Below are positions 26,350-34,716 of a stretch of 64,000 nucleotides of DNA, piece by piece. The stretch's first letter is position 1, and every line of letters starts with the position of its first letter. The stretch comes from Crenothrix sp043729335 (GTDB lineage Bacteria; Pseudomonadota; Gammaproteobacteria; Methylococcales; Methylomonadaceae), in contig NZ_JAYTLQ010000050.1 in the NCBI RefSeq assembly GCF_043729335.1, forward strand, positions 62,001 to 126,000, read 5' to 3'. The notes beneath the pieces were generated by a model, which saw only the letters and a list, made by a program, of their open reading frames with translations, was not told where the DNA came from and did no database searches. The position numbers were made by a program, and so were the translations under genes.

Positions 26350-27399
26350 CTAAGGCAGTGGGTTAAACAGACCGTAAGGATCAAACGCGTAGCGAATTTT
26401 TTGGTGTAATGCCACAAGCCCAGGTTCTAGCCTGAGCCAGTCGGTTTTATCATACCCTCGAAAACACACGGCATGTCCTAAATTTTCCTGGGCGATAGCA
26501 TGAATGCGAGCGGCAGGTTCTGATGACTTCAACCAACGCTGTGCACCGCCCCAATCTAACAGCCAATCGCCGGATAAATCAAGCGGAGGCGTTGCTGGTG
26601 GCTGACTAATACGCCACAAGCTTTGAGCGCCCTGAAAAAATGGCAGTTGCTGTTCACGTAACGCCTGCCAAAAATGCGTGCCTTGAGAATCGATTTCACC
26701 GCCCAGTTTTTGTGCCGCTGCCTGTATCGCAGCTTCTGCGCCAGATAACCTTACTCTTATTGCATCATCTATAAAACACAGCGCCGATAATGGCCAGGGT
26801 TGATTTTGCCAGCGCTGCATTAAGTCCAGTGCGGATTGTGCCCCCGTCGCTGGGTAGCATAAGGTTATTTCCGCTTCCGGCTTAGGCAATACGCGCAAAG
26901 AAACATCCAGCAATACCCCTAACTGGCCTAACGCACCTACCATTAAACGCGAAACATCAAACCCTGCCACATTTTTGATGACTTGACCGCCAAAACGCAG
27001 TACTTGACCGTGGCCATTAATAATCCGGCATCCCAACATAAAATCACGCACACTGCCGGTAAAAGGGCGGCGCGGCCCTGAAAATCCGCAGGCAATCGTT
27101 CCGCCAAGGGTAGCATGCGGTGAAAAATGCGGCGGCTCAAATGCGAGCATTTGGCCGTGTTCTGTTAATAACGTTTCCACTGCGTGTAACGGCGTACCGG
27201 AACGGGCAGTAATGACTAACTCGCTGGGTTCGTAAGCAATAATGCCCGTATGACCGCCAAGTTCAAGGCGCTCCGTTGCCGTGCTTGGCGATCCGTAAAA
27301 TGCCTTACTGTTACCACCAATTATGTTTAAAGGCGTAGCATTAGCAATGGCTTGTAGCACTTGAGCCTGTAAAGATAAACTCAAATCTTGCTCAATCAT
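26350..27399 (-). CDS. glcE: Glycolate oxidase FAD-binding subunit GlcE
   Basis: This 349-residue PCMH-type FAD protein is the shorter, catalytically accessory partner of GlcD. Visible features are NIIGGNSKAFYG, TARSGTPLHAVETLL, FEPPHFSPHATLGGTIACGFSGPRRP and VIKNVAGFDVSRLMVGALG. Its ATG overlaps the glcD stop (TAATG), indicating translational coupling. Confidence 0.93.
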   Translation of the reverse strand: MIEQDLSLSLQAQVLQAIANATPLNIIGGNSKAFYGSPSTATERLELGGHTGIIAYEPSELVITARSGTPLHAVETLLTEHGQMLAFEPPHFSPHATLGGTIACGFSGPRRPFTGSVRDFMLGCRIINGHGQVLRFGGQVIKNVAGFDVSRLMVGALGQLGVLLDVSLRVLPKPEAEITLCYPATGAQSALDLMQRWQNQPWPLSALCFIDDAIRVRLSGAEAAIQAAAQKLGGEIDSQGTHFWQALREQQLPFFQGAQSLWRISQPPATPPLDLSGDWLLDWGGAQRWLKSSEPAARIHAIAQENLGHAVCFRGYDKTDWLRLEPGLVALHQKIRYAFDPYGLFNPLP

Positions 27400-28865
27400 T
27401 AAAAACGCTCTAATTCAGGAAATGGCAACTGGCCTTGATGAATATGCATGCGGCCAAATTCTGCACAGCGATGCAAACTTGGAATGGCTTTGCCGGGATT
27501 GAGTAAATCATGTTCATCAAAAGCTGCTTTTAAACGCTGAAATTGCTGTATCTCTGCGCTAGAAAACTGCACGCACATTTGATTGAGTTTTTCGAGACCG
27601 ACACCATGTTCACCGGTAATAGTACCGCCGACTTCCACACACAGCTCTAAAATCTGGCCGCCTAACTGTTCGGCTTTCTCATAATCGCCCGGAATACGGG
27701 CATCGTACAAAATTAACGGGTGTAAATTGCCGTCGCCGGCATGGAAAACATTGACTACGGCTAAGCCCATAGTGTTGGTAAGCGTGTTTATTTGAGTGAG
27801 AACTTTAGCCAGGTGTTTACGTGGAATAGTGCCATCCATGCAATAGTAATTGGCGGCAATACGGCCGACCGCTGGAAACGCGGCTTTACGGCCTGCCCAA
27901 AAGCGTTTGCGTTCATCGCTATCTTTTGCTGTGCGTATTTCGCTAGCGCCATTGGCTGCAAAAATAACATGGGCTTTGGCCATGTCAGTAGCAACCTGTT
28001 CGGGTAAGCCATCCAGCTCACACAGTAAAATGGCAGCGGCATCAATTGGATAATTGGCCTGAACAAAGTCATCCGTTACCCGAATGGCGGCATTGTCCAT
28101 CAGTTCGAGTCCTGCGGGAATAAGCCCTCCGGCAATAATCGCTGCAACGGCATCACCGGCTTTGGCTATGCTATCAAAAGCTGCCAGTAATACTTGCGTA
28201 CAGGGTTGTATCGGCAATAGCCGTAATGTGGCCTCTACTACAATGCCTAACAAGCCTTCCGAGCCGATGCTAACAGCCAGTAAATCAAAACCGGGCGCGT
28301 CCAAACCGCCACCACCCAAGGTTAACAGTTCGCCCGTTATGGTAATTAGTTTAACCTGCAAGACATTATGTACAGTTAAGCCGTATTTTAAGCAATGCAC
28401 CCCCCCAGAATTTTGGGCGATATTGCCGCCAATTGAGCAGGCGATTTGTGATGATGGATCGGGCGCATAATACAAGCCATAAGCTTTGGCAGCTTCTGAG
28501 ACCGCTAAATTGCGAACCCCTGCCTGTACCTGTGCGGTGCGATTGTTGGGATCAATGGCCAGAATTTTATTCATTTTGCTCAAGCCTAAAACCACGCCGT
28601 TATTAACTGCTAAAGCACCGCCGGTTAATCCTGTACCTGCACCGCGCGGTACTACGGGTATGCGTTGGCTATAACACAGCTTGAGTATAGCCTGGACTTG
28701 TTCAACCGTTTCCGGTAACACCACCAGTTGCGGTAAGGCTTTTAGTGCCGTTAACGCATCACATTCAAACACTTTCAGCATTTCAGAGTCGGCAATGACA
28801 TTCTGGCTACCGATGAGGGTTTTGCATTGGTTGATAAAGTTGGCGGTTAGCGGCGATGATGTCAT
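27399..28865 (-). CDS. glcD: Glycolate oxidase subunit GlcD (FAD-linked)
   Basis: This 488-residue catalytic flavoprotein oxidises glycolate to glyoxylate. The FAD pyrophosphate motif is VVPRGAGTGLTGGALA (about residue 75), followed by GGNIAQNSGGVHCLKYGLT and the C-terminal NVFHAGDGNLHPLI and GGTITGEHGVGLEK metal/substrate motifs. In a methanotroph it could recover phosphoglycolate-derived glycolate or feed glyoxylate to the serine-cycle genes seen at 42-46.7 kb. It is the first gene of the minus-strand operon glcD-glcE-cdf-glcF. Confidence 0.94.
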   Translation of the reverse strand: MTSSPLTANFINQCKTLIGSQNVIADSEMLKVFECDALTALKALPQLVVLPETVEQVQAILKLCYSQRIPVVPRGAGTGLTGGALAVNNGVVLGLSKMNKILAIDPNNRTAQVQAGVRNLAVSEAAKAYGLYYAPDPSSQIACSIGGNIAQNSGGVHCLKYGLTVHNVLQVKLITITGELLTLGGGGLDAPGFDLLAVSIGSEGLLGIVVEATLRLLPIQPCTQVLLAAFDSIAKAGDAVAAIIAGGLIPAGLELMDNAAIRVTDDFVQANYPIDAAAILLCELDGLPEQVATDMAKAHVIFAANGASEIRTAKDSDERKRFWAGRKAAFPAVGRIAANYYCMDGTIPRKHLAKVLTQINTLTNTMGLAVVNVFHAGDGNLHPLILYDARIPGDYEKAEQLGGQILELCVEVGGTITGEHGVGLEKLNQMCVQFSSAEIQQFQRLKAAFDEHDLLNPGKAIPSLHRCAEFGRMHIHQGQLPFPELERF

Positions 28866-29246
28866 GTAAGCGATTAAAGATTAACAAACCAGCGATAAAA
28901 GCATTTTTTAACAGGATGTTCAAGTGATTTAACAGTAGCAAACTCTGGTTAAGAATCTGTTCAATATCTTCGCAATAGCAAGGTCAAAAAATCCAGGTTA
29001 ACAAATTGTAGGCTGGTGTTAAGCAAGCGTTCGGTGTTTTTCCAAAGCCTACGGCATTTCTCCAACAGCTTAGAGGAGCAGTAGGGAAAGGATATTATCA
29101 ACTTTATGAACCACATTACCCTATAAAGACGAACTAAATTATCTTACATGCTTATAGCATAATGTTTGACCCAATTAATTATTTTTCACACATACAAAAC
29201 CAGATAAAAACGATAAGGTACTGCTTTTAGTTTGCTGTTCCACTGC
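28866..29246. other. Intergenic left junction of the restriction island
   Basis: No gene is seen over about 380 bases. The stretch holds the left copy of the island-flanking repeat (28952-29052) and A/T-rich sequence to the end of hsdR. The promoter of the glc operon should lie at its left end. Confidence 0.6.
28952..29052 (+). repeat. Left copy of island-flanking inverted repeat (about 100 bp)
   Basis: This begins AGAATCTGTTCAATATCTTC and ends TCCAAAGCCTAC. The reverse complement of 37692-37791 matches it with, by eye, six substitutions and one single-base indel. The two copies point inward and enclose hsdR through hsdM. Nothing coding is recognised in the copy itself. Confidence 0.85.
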
Positions 29247-32200
29247 TCACCCGACCACCCCAACGTCATTCCCACTCCGAATTTGTTGATAAACCGCCCG
29301 CATCAAATGTTCGGACGCTATATTGCGAAAAGCTTCATCGTTCATCAGCCTCACAAAAATATCCTCGTTGCCATCCATACGTTCAACAAACAAATTTTCC
29401 AATTGCTTGTTGAACACCGGTTCAAAATTCTCTATCGAGTTGGCCATTACCGCCTGGCGTAATTGCTGATTTGCCACCGCTGTTTCACGCACCTGGTCAA
29501 AGAACAGTTGGTCGGCCAGGTTGAATTCGGTACCGAACCGCTCATTGAGCTTATCAACTAGCGTTGATAGCTGCACTTCCTCATCAGGTTGGCCAGTACC
29601 GACGGCAGTAGGCCCATACACAGGTTCAGTCTCTCCGACCTTAAGATCAATAGCACCTTCGCTGATTTTCTGTAGCCGGTAATATTTCAGCTCAACATCA
29701 TCGTCAACTTGAACGTTGCGGGTATCGGCGTTTCGTGGCAGTTTGTTCAGCAAAAAACGGGTATAGGTATAGAGTTTCTCGTGATCGGAATCTTGATAAG
29801 GGATAATTTGTGAAATGAACAGGTACAGGTTACGAAACGTTGCCAGCTGTCCCTTGAAGAAGTTTTGATCCTCTTCTTTTAATTTTATAAATCTCTCGAC
29901 AGCCAAATCAAGCAGGCCATTTAATTTCTTGTGTTCGCCGCCCGTTGGGTTCATGCGGTTTCGGAACCAAATTTCACACCAGGCGCTCACTTCCTCTGGT
30001 GAATAGATTTTCCATTCAGCCAGGCCATGTGCCAAGGTATTGAGTTGCTGCGGGTCTGAATCTTCACCTTTGGGAGTCACCTCGTAATATGGCTTAAACG
30101 CCGTGTAAATATCCGCCGGTTCATTCACGAAATCGAGTACAAAGGTATCGGTTTTGCCAGGCGTTGTACGATTGAGGCGCGATAACGTTTGTACCGCTTG
30201 AATGCCGGAAAGCCGCTTATCCACATACATGCTATGCAATAAGGGCTGGTCAAAACCGGTCTGGTATTTTTCAGCCACCAGCAGGACTTGGTAATCTTCC
30301 GTGTTAAATTTTTCCGGCAGTTCGGTTTCTTTAATACCGTTATTCATGCTGACTTCAGTGAATTTTTTATCGGCAAATTCTTTCAGGAAAATTTCACCGG
30401 AAAACGCCACCAGCGATTTTACATCCGTGTAACCCTTATCCTTGATGTACTTGTCAAAGCCCAGCTTGTAGCGTACTGCGTGTTCGCGTGAGCCTGTCAC
30501 CACCATTGCTTTGGCACGCCCGCCTATTTTATGGCGGGTATGGGTGCGAAAGTGCTCAACAATAACTTCAACCTTTTGGGCAATCTCGTAGTCATGGAAT
30601 TCCACAAAACGTGCCAGCGCCCGCGCCGCTTTACGACGAGGCACTTCTGGGTCTTGCTCGACCTTTTGCAGTAGCTGGTAATAACGTTTGTAACAGGTGT
30701 AATTAGCCAGCACATCGTGGATGAACCTTTCATCAATGGCTTGGCGCATACTGTAATGATGGAACGGTGCGTTGCCGTTCAGCCCTGGCTCATTAAACAC
30801 GCACAGCGTCTTAAATTTTGGCGTTGCCGTGAAAGCGAAAAAACTTAAGTTGGGTTGTTTAGCCCGTTTAAGTTGTTCACGAAGCAGCTCTTTTTTAGCC
30901 TCCTCACTCAGCGATTCATCCTCCATGTCGAGAAATTGTTCAGCAATAGCCGATTCTATACCGTCCTTGTTCAGAATTTTACGCAGCTCCATAGCGGTCT
31001 CGCCGCTTTGAGAGCTATGCGCCTCATCGACAATCACCGCAAAACGTTTGCCTTTGGTGTCAATGGCAAGCGCTTTACCATTGGCTTCCATCGTGCGGAT
31101 AGCTTGAGTGATAAACGGGAACTTTTGGATGGTTGAAATAATAACGGGCACGCCACCTGCCAAGGCTTTCACCAATTGTTGGGTGTCTTCGTCGATTTTT
31201 TGCACCACGCCCAGTTTGTGCTCAAATTGAAAGATGGTGTTCTGTAATTGTTGGTCGAGTACGCGTCGGTCGGTAATGACGATGACGGAATGGAAAATTT
31301 TTTCATTGCTGGCGTTATGCAGACAGGATAAACGATGTGCCAGCCAGGCAATGGAATTCGACTTACCCGATCCGGCTGAATGTTGGATCAAATAATTATG
31401 GCCTGAACCCTGCGCTTGGGCATGGTTTGTTAAAGCGCGGACACAATCAAGCTGGTGGTAACGCGGGAAAATGAGGGTTTCTTTGCGGTGGCGCTTGATG
31501 CCCTTATCGGTTACCACCGTCTTCTCTTCCACATCCAAATGAATGAAGCGGGCGAGGATATCCATCAGGCTATCGCGGGTAAGCGCCTTGTGCCATAAAT
31601 AAGTCGTGCGTACATCGCCTTCCGCCGGTGGATTTCCCGCCCCGTTCTCATGCCCAAGGTTGAAGGGCAGGAAGAATGTGTCTTTGCCCTCCAGTTTGGT
31701 GGTCATGAACGCCAGTTCGGTATCTACCGCAAAATGTACCAGGCAGCGTTGTTTGAAGGCAAACAGCAATTCCTTGGGATCACGTTCAAACTTATATTGG
31801 TATTTGGCATTTTCAACATTCCAGTGCGTTGCCGACATTGGATTTTTTAATTCCAGTGTGGCGATAGGCAAGCCGTTGACCGCCAGCACCACATCGGGAA
31901 TTGCACCGCTCTGGGTGTTGACTTGGCGCACGATGGTCAGGCGATTGTCTGCGTAGCGATCCGTTGCGGTGGGATCAAGGCCGGTATTGGGTGCAAAATA
32001 GGCCAGACGCACCGTCTTGCCGACACATTTAAACCCTTCGCGCAAAACCGCCAATGATCCTTTGGCAGCCAGTTCCTTCACCAAACTATCCATTAACATC
32101 GCCGGGGCTTTACTGGCATCCAGTTGGGTCAGGCGTGACCAGATTTTCGGTTGCGTTTTTTGTACAAAGGCTATTATATCGACCGGAAACAACGCCGTTT

Positions 32201-32294
32201 CTGGGTCATAGGCTTTGGGGTCGCCTTTTTCATAGCCACCCGTATTAATCAACGCCTGTTCAATGTCGTTTTCAAAGTCGATTTCTTTATGCAT
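29247..32294 (-). CDS. hsdR: Type I restriction enzyme, restriction (R) subunit HsdR
   Basis: This 1015-residue motor/nuclease subunit appears full length. The N-terminal PD-(D/E)XK nuclease is visible (IPDVVLAVNGLPIATLELKN; Asp134, Glu148, Lys150). The SF2 helicase core follows: Walker A HSAGSGKSNS (about 305-314), VIVITDRRVLDQQ, DEAH at 423-426, FTATP, then LLVAEKYQTGFDQP and LSRLNRTTPGK. The C-terminal helical domain binds HsdM/HsdS. It is the last gene of the minus-strand locus and its start overlaps the MNT gene by 8 bases, so its translation is probably coupled to the toxin-antitoxin pair. Confidence 0.94.
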   Translation of the reverse strand: MHKEIDFENDIEQALINTGGYEKGDPKAYDPETALFPVDIIAFVQKTQPKIWSRLTQLDASKAPAMLMDSLVKELAAKGSLAVLREGFKCVGKTVRLAYFAPNTGLDPTATDRYADNRLTIVRQVNTQSGAIPDVVLAVNGLPIATLELKNPMSATHWNVENAKYQYKFERDPKELLFAFKQRCLVHFAVDTELAFMTTKLEGKDTFFLPFNLGHENGAGNPPAEGDVRTTYLWHKALTRDSLMDILARFIHLDVEEKTVVTDKGIKRHRKETLIFPRYHQLDCVRALTNHAQAQGSGHNYLIQHSAGSGKSNSIAWLAHRLSCLHNASNEKIFHSVIVITDRRVLDQQLQNTIFQFEHKLGVVQKIDEDTQQLVKALAGGVPVIISTIQKFPFITQAIRTMEANGKALAIDTKGKRFAVIVDEAHSSQSGETAMELRKILNKDGIESAIAEQFLDMEDESLSEEAKKELLREQLKRAKQPNLSFFAFTATPKFKTLCVFNEPGLNGNAPFHHYSMRQAIDERFIHDVLANYTCYKRYYQLLQKVEQDPEVPRRKAARALARFVEFHDYEIAQKVEVIVEHFRTHTRHKIGGRAKAMVVTGSREHAVRYKLGFDKYIKDKGYTDVKSLVAFSGEIFLKEFADKKFTEVSMNNGIKETELPEKFNTEDYQVLLVAEKYQTGFDQPLLHSMYVDKRLSGIQAVQTLSRLNRTTPGKTDTFVLDFVNEPADIYTAFKPYYEVTPKGEDSDPQQLNTLAHGLAEWKIYSPEEVSAWCEIWFRNRMNPTGGEHKKLNGLLDLAVERFIKLKEEDQNFFKGQLATFRNLYLFISQIIPYQDSDHEKLYTYTRFLLNKLPRNADTRNVQVDDDVELKYYRLQKISEGAIDLKVGETEPVYGPTAVGTGQPDEEVQLSTLVDKLNERFGTEFNLADQLFFDQVRETAVANQQLRQAVMANSIENFEPVFNKQLENLFVERMDGNEDIFVRLMNDEAFRNIASEHLMRAVYQQIRSGNDVGVVG

Positions 32295-32622
32295 GAGGTG
32301 TCTCAGGGTACGGGGTCTTTATCAATTCAATATAGTGCTGCTGGATATTAGCTTTAAAGTTTTCCGGGATGTCGTCCCAGATCAGCAAATCAACTTTGAA
32401 GGGCAAGTTGCTTTCTTCCAGTGCTTCTTGCAAGGCAAATACCTGTGGCTTTTGTGAGGATTTGGCAAACACTACCAAATCAAGGTCGGAGGTAGTCCGG
32501 GCATTGCCTTTTACCCGTGAACCAAACGCCCAAACCGCAACATCGGGCAAAAATTGCTGTACCATCTGCAACAGTAAGGTTTGTTGCGCGGGGGTAATGT
32601 CCATATTTGGCTTCATTCCCAC
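32287..32622 (-). CDS. mntA: MNT-domain nucleotidyltransferase antitoxin (MntA-like)
   Basis: This 111-residue minimal nucleotidyltransferase has an active-site motif complete for the family: AFGSRVKGNARTTSDLDLVV (Gly34-Ser35 and Asp46/Asp48), with the third acidic residue in FKVDLLIW (Asp78). In HEPN/MNT systems this enzyme neutralises the HEPN ribonuclease by transferring AMP to a Tyr of the toxin. It overlaps the HEPN gene upstream by 10 bases and hsdR downstream by 8 bases. The function is assigned by family and gene pairing. Confidence 0.88.
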   Translation of the reverse strand: MGMKPNMDITPAQQTLLLQMVQQFLPDVAVWAFGSRVKGNARTTSDLDLVVFAKSSQKPQVFALQEALEESNLPFKVDLLIWDDIPENFKANIQQHYIELIKTPYPETPHA

Positions 32623-33035
32623 GTTTCTTCAGTCAAGGTTTGATACAGGGCGATGGCATCAGCGATAAAATCAGCCATCAGCGCTAACGCCGCCTGCGCT
32701 TTGTCACCATTGTAATCGTGTGACGTTTGGATACGCGCATCGGCATAACCCAACCATTGCTCGGTATTGGCACGAAACAGGAGGTTGTCGGCGGCGATGC
32801 GAAAAATGGGTTTAGGGCTGTTTGGTACTTCCGGCAGACCCAAAGTTTCAATTAAATAACGTTTAAGGTGCTTCCATACGCAGTCATAACAGGTTTCAAA
32901 ACGCTGAATCACCGATTCGGCAATGGCTTCTTTATCCAATGCGGATAAATTTGTGCGTTCTGCCGAACGTTGATAATTGGCAAATTGCAATTCAAGCTGT
33001 TTCAGGGATTTTTTGAATTTGCTGTAATCGATCAT
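32613..33035 (-). CDS. hepT: HEPN-domain toxin, nucleotidyltransferase substrate-binding (HI0074-like)
   Basis: This 140-residue all-helical protein contains RIQTSHDY at residues 101-108, the RX4HXY motif of HEPN ribonuclease toxins: Arg101, His106 and the Tyr108 that the MNT partner modifies. All three are present, so the toxin looks active. It is encoded just upstream of its antitoxin with a 10-base overlap. It resembles the HI0074/HepT group. In this window it is embedded in a type I restriction locus, between the transposase and hsdR. Confidence 0.87.
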   Translation of the reverse strand: MIDYSKFKKSLKQLELQFANYQRSAERTNLSALDKEAIAESVIQRFETCYDCVWKHLKRYLIETLGLPEVPNSPKPIFRIAADNLLFRANTEQWLGYADARIQTSHDYNGDKAQAALALMADFIADAIALYQTLTEETWE

Positions 33036-33100
33036 AAATTCTGCTCGGTTAAGTTTTTGTTTTTTAAAATTATCTGAATGGGAATTGGGCGAACACGTTT

Positions 33101-33165
33101 AGGGCGAACACGCAGGTTCGCCCCTACGGGGTGTCATCGTAGGGGCAGACCTGCGTGTCTGCCCT
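33101..33165. repeat. REP-like pair upstream of the HEPN gene
   Basis: Two units face each other: 33101-33128 (GGGCGAACACGCAGGTTCGC then CCCTACG) and 33138-33165 (CGTAGGGGCAGACCTGCGTG then TCTGCCCT). Each unit is itself a short palindrome. A partial unit (GGGCGAACACGTTT) precedes at 33088. This is the same family as the repeats around and inside the transposase gene. Confidence 0.85.
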
Positions 33166-33201
33166 GTATGTACAATTGCTGAAACTGAAACATGCGCGAT
33201 G

Positions 33202-33801
33202 TCAGCCATATTGATTTTCCTCATATAACTTATCCAATGCCCAGCTCTTGGGATTGTTGGCTATGTATTCGCGTAAGCGTTCTAAATCCGCCTCGTTACG
33301 TACCACATGCTCCCAATAATTACGTTGCCATAATTTACCCTCAAAACGCGGCCATTGGTTTTGGTTGACCTCGCGGATATATTCATTGGTGGTCATGGTT
33401 TTAAACCATTGCACCACCCGATGTAGGGGCGAACCTACGTGTTCGCCCTTTGTATCTTCGTTCGTAGCGGATTCAGGGCGGGCAACGCATTCAGGGTGGA
33501 CATCGCATTCAGGGCGGACACGTAGGTCCGCCCCTACGTTTACCACGATGAAATGTATGTGGTTCGGCATACAAATACAGGCATCACATTGGATGTCTGG
33601 AAATTTGTTTTCCAATTCCAAATACCAGCGCATCACCATGTTACCGGCAGGATTTAATACCATGTTGTCATTGGCGATGTGCCCAAACAGGGAATCCCTG
33701 TTTTGTTGGCAGATGGTGACAAAATAAGCGCCTGCCTGCGAATAATCGTAATTTTTTAGGCGAATAGAACGGCGGTGGTGAATGGCGGGGTTATAGGTCA
33801 T
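33202..33801 (-). CDS. REP-associated tyrosine transposase (RAYT), Y1/HUH family, with repeat-derived insertion
   Basis: This 199-residue single-strand DNA transposase-like protein contains the metal-binding HUH motif MPNHIHFIV (residues 79-86) and a C-terminal half typical of RAYTs: QNQWPRFEGKLWQRNYWEHVVR with the likely catalytic Tyr162, then LREYIANNPKSW. Residues 89-127 (VGADLRVRPE...GEHVGSPL) are unusual. They are the translation of two oppositely oriented copies of the neighbouring REP-like repeat and an 18-base tandem repeat, all in frame. The enzyme is expected to bind or mobilise these repeats. It splits the hsd locus between hsdS and the HEPN gene. Confidence 0.88.
   Translation of the reverse strand: MTYNPAIHHRRSIRLKNYDYSQAGAYFVTICQQNRDSLFGHIANDNMVLNPAGNMVMRWYLELENKFPDIQCDACICMPNHIHFIVVNVGADLRVRPECDVHPECVARPESATNEDTKGEHVGSPLHRVVQWFKTMTTNEYIREVNQNQWPRFEGKLWQRNYWEHVVRNEADLERLREYIANNPKSWALDKLYEENQYG
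33423..33449. repeat. REP-like unit inside the RAYT gene (right-facing)
   Basis: GTAGGGGCGAACCTACGTG followed by TTCGCCCT. It lies within the transposase reading frame and, on the coding strand, is read as GEHVGSPL. Confidence 0.85.
33471..33524. repeat. 18-bp tandem repeat, three units, inside the RAYT gene
   Basis: There are three consecutive 18-base units starting ATTCAGGGCGGGCAACGC, ATTCAGGGTGGACATCGC and ATTCAGGGCGGACACGTA. On the coding strand they give the six-residue repeats RPECDV, HPECVA and RPESAT. The last unit runs into the second REP-like copy, suggesting the tandem arose from the repeat edge. Confidence 0.8.
33511..33538. repeat. REP-like unit inside the RAYT gene (left-facing)
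   Basis: AGGGCGGACACGTAGGTCCG followed by CCCCTACG. This is the inverted partner of the unit at 33423-33449. On the coding strand it is read as VGADLRVRP. Confidence 0.85.
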
Positions 33802-33842
33802 GGCGCAGCATTTCGATTAATGTGCCGATTACGGCCATAACC

Positions 33843-33955
33843 CGTAGGGGCGGACCTATGTGTCCGCCCTTTATTACGGACAGGTGTGATATGTTGGGCG
33901 ATCTCTTCGCAAAGGGCGAACACATGTAGGGCGAACACGCAGGTTCGCCCCTACG
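33843..33955. repeat. REP-like pair between hsdS and the RAYT gene
   Basis: The units at 33843-33870 (CGTAGGGGCGGACCTATGTG then TCCGCCCT) and 33928-33955 (AGGGCGAACACGCAGGTTCG then CCCCTACG) face each other. A truncated unit (AGGGCGAACACATGT) abuts the latter at 33913. The right unit supplies the stop codon (complement of 33951-33953) that ends the displaced hsdS tail. Confidence 0.85.
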
Positions 33956-34021
33956 CATGGGTTGCCTCTGTGGGTAATTTAAAATCGCGCACATCGATTT
34001 TACCGGTGACGGCGTTGGTTA

Positions 34022-34687
34022 TTATAGGGCAGAGCGGTATTCCAGAAGTAAACTACCTATATTCTTTGATTGGTTGCCTTGTGCAATTGAAGTAACCCCA
34101 CACATTGATTGTATTAATCTATCAATTTGGGCAGTTTTGTAGTCGAGGAAACAGGCTATGGATTTTTGTTCAGGCATAGGTGGCTCAACAACGGGAATAC
34201 AAACCAAATCACTTGCATTGATTGCGGGATAACTAACCCCAACTGAGTTGGCAACCACATCACCAACAAACCCATCGGATTGCAAAAGATAGCCTGCGAA
34301 ACCAGAATATAGATTTTGCATAGGTCGCACAACTACAAAACCCGTTGATACAATCATATTTTCCGATGGGTGGTTTACAGGTGCTATCGCTTTTAGATAC
34401 GTGCGAACTGTCGAGACAATAATATCACCATGCTTAACCTTCCTTCTTGCGCGGGAAGGAGCCTTGTCAAAGGTCATTGATTCAAACTTCTCAATACCAT
34501 TGATTAACGACACACTTGAAATGTCAACGTATTCAATCTCCAAGTCGGGTTCTGTTTTATCGTCTAGTGTTTCATCGTTATAAGTAGCAATGTTTTTAAC
34601 GCGCTTTACAAGCCAATGAGTAGGCACGTTTTTCAACCACGCGCACTTTGTTGATTTGTAATGAGGATATTGTTGATAACTTGCCAT
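34022..34687 (-). CDS. hsdS: Type I restriction specificity subunit HsdS, single target-recognition domain, frameshifted C-terminus
   Basis: This protein determines the DNA site of the HsdMS methylase. It has about 221 residues from ATG 34687 (MASYQQYPHYKSTKCAWL); an in-frame ATG at 34714 adds nine. Typical HsdS proteins have about 400 residues with two recognition domains. Here there is the N-terminal motif (WLKNVPTHW), one recognition domain, the conserved helix MPEQKSIACFLDYKTAQIDRLI, and the C-terminal LLLEYRSAL, then a stop. Just beyond, in another frame, the normal C-terminus continues as ITNAVTGKIDVRDF down to 33951. Removing a 2-base TA from the TATAATAA at the junction restores it. 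It may still act as a half-subunit dimer. Confidence 0.8.
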   Translation of the reverse strand: MASYQQYPHYKSTKCAWLKNVPTHWLVKRVKNIATYNDETLDDKTEPDLEIEYVDISSVSLINGIEKFESMTFDKAPSRARRKVKHGDIIVSTVRTYLKAIAPVNHPSENMIVSTGFVVVRPMQNLYSGFAGYLLQSDGFVGDVVANSVGVSYPAINASDLVCIPVVEPPMPEQKSIACFLDYKTAQIDRLIQSMCGVTSIAQGNQSKNIGSLLLEYRSAL

Positions 34688-34716
34688 CAAACCATCGCCC
34701 CCAAAATAACCCACCC

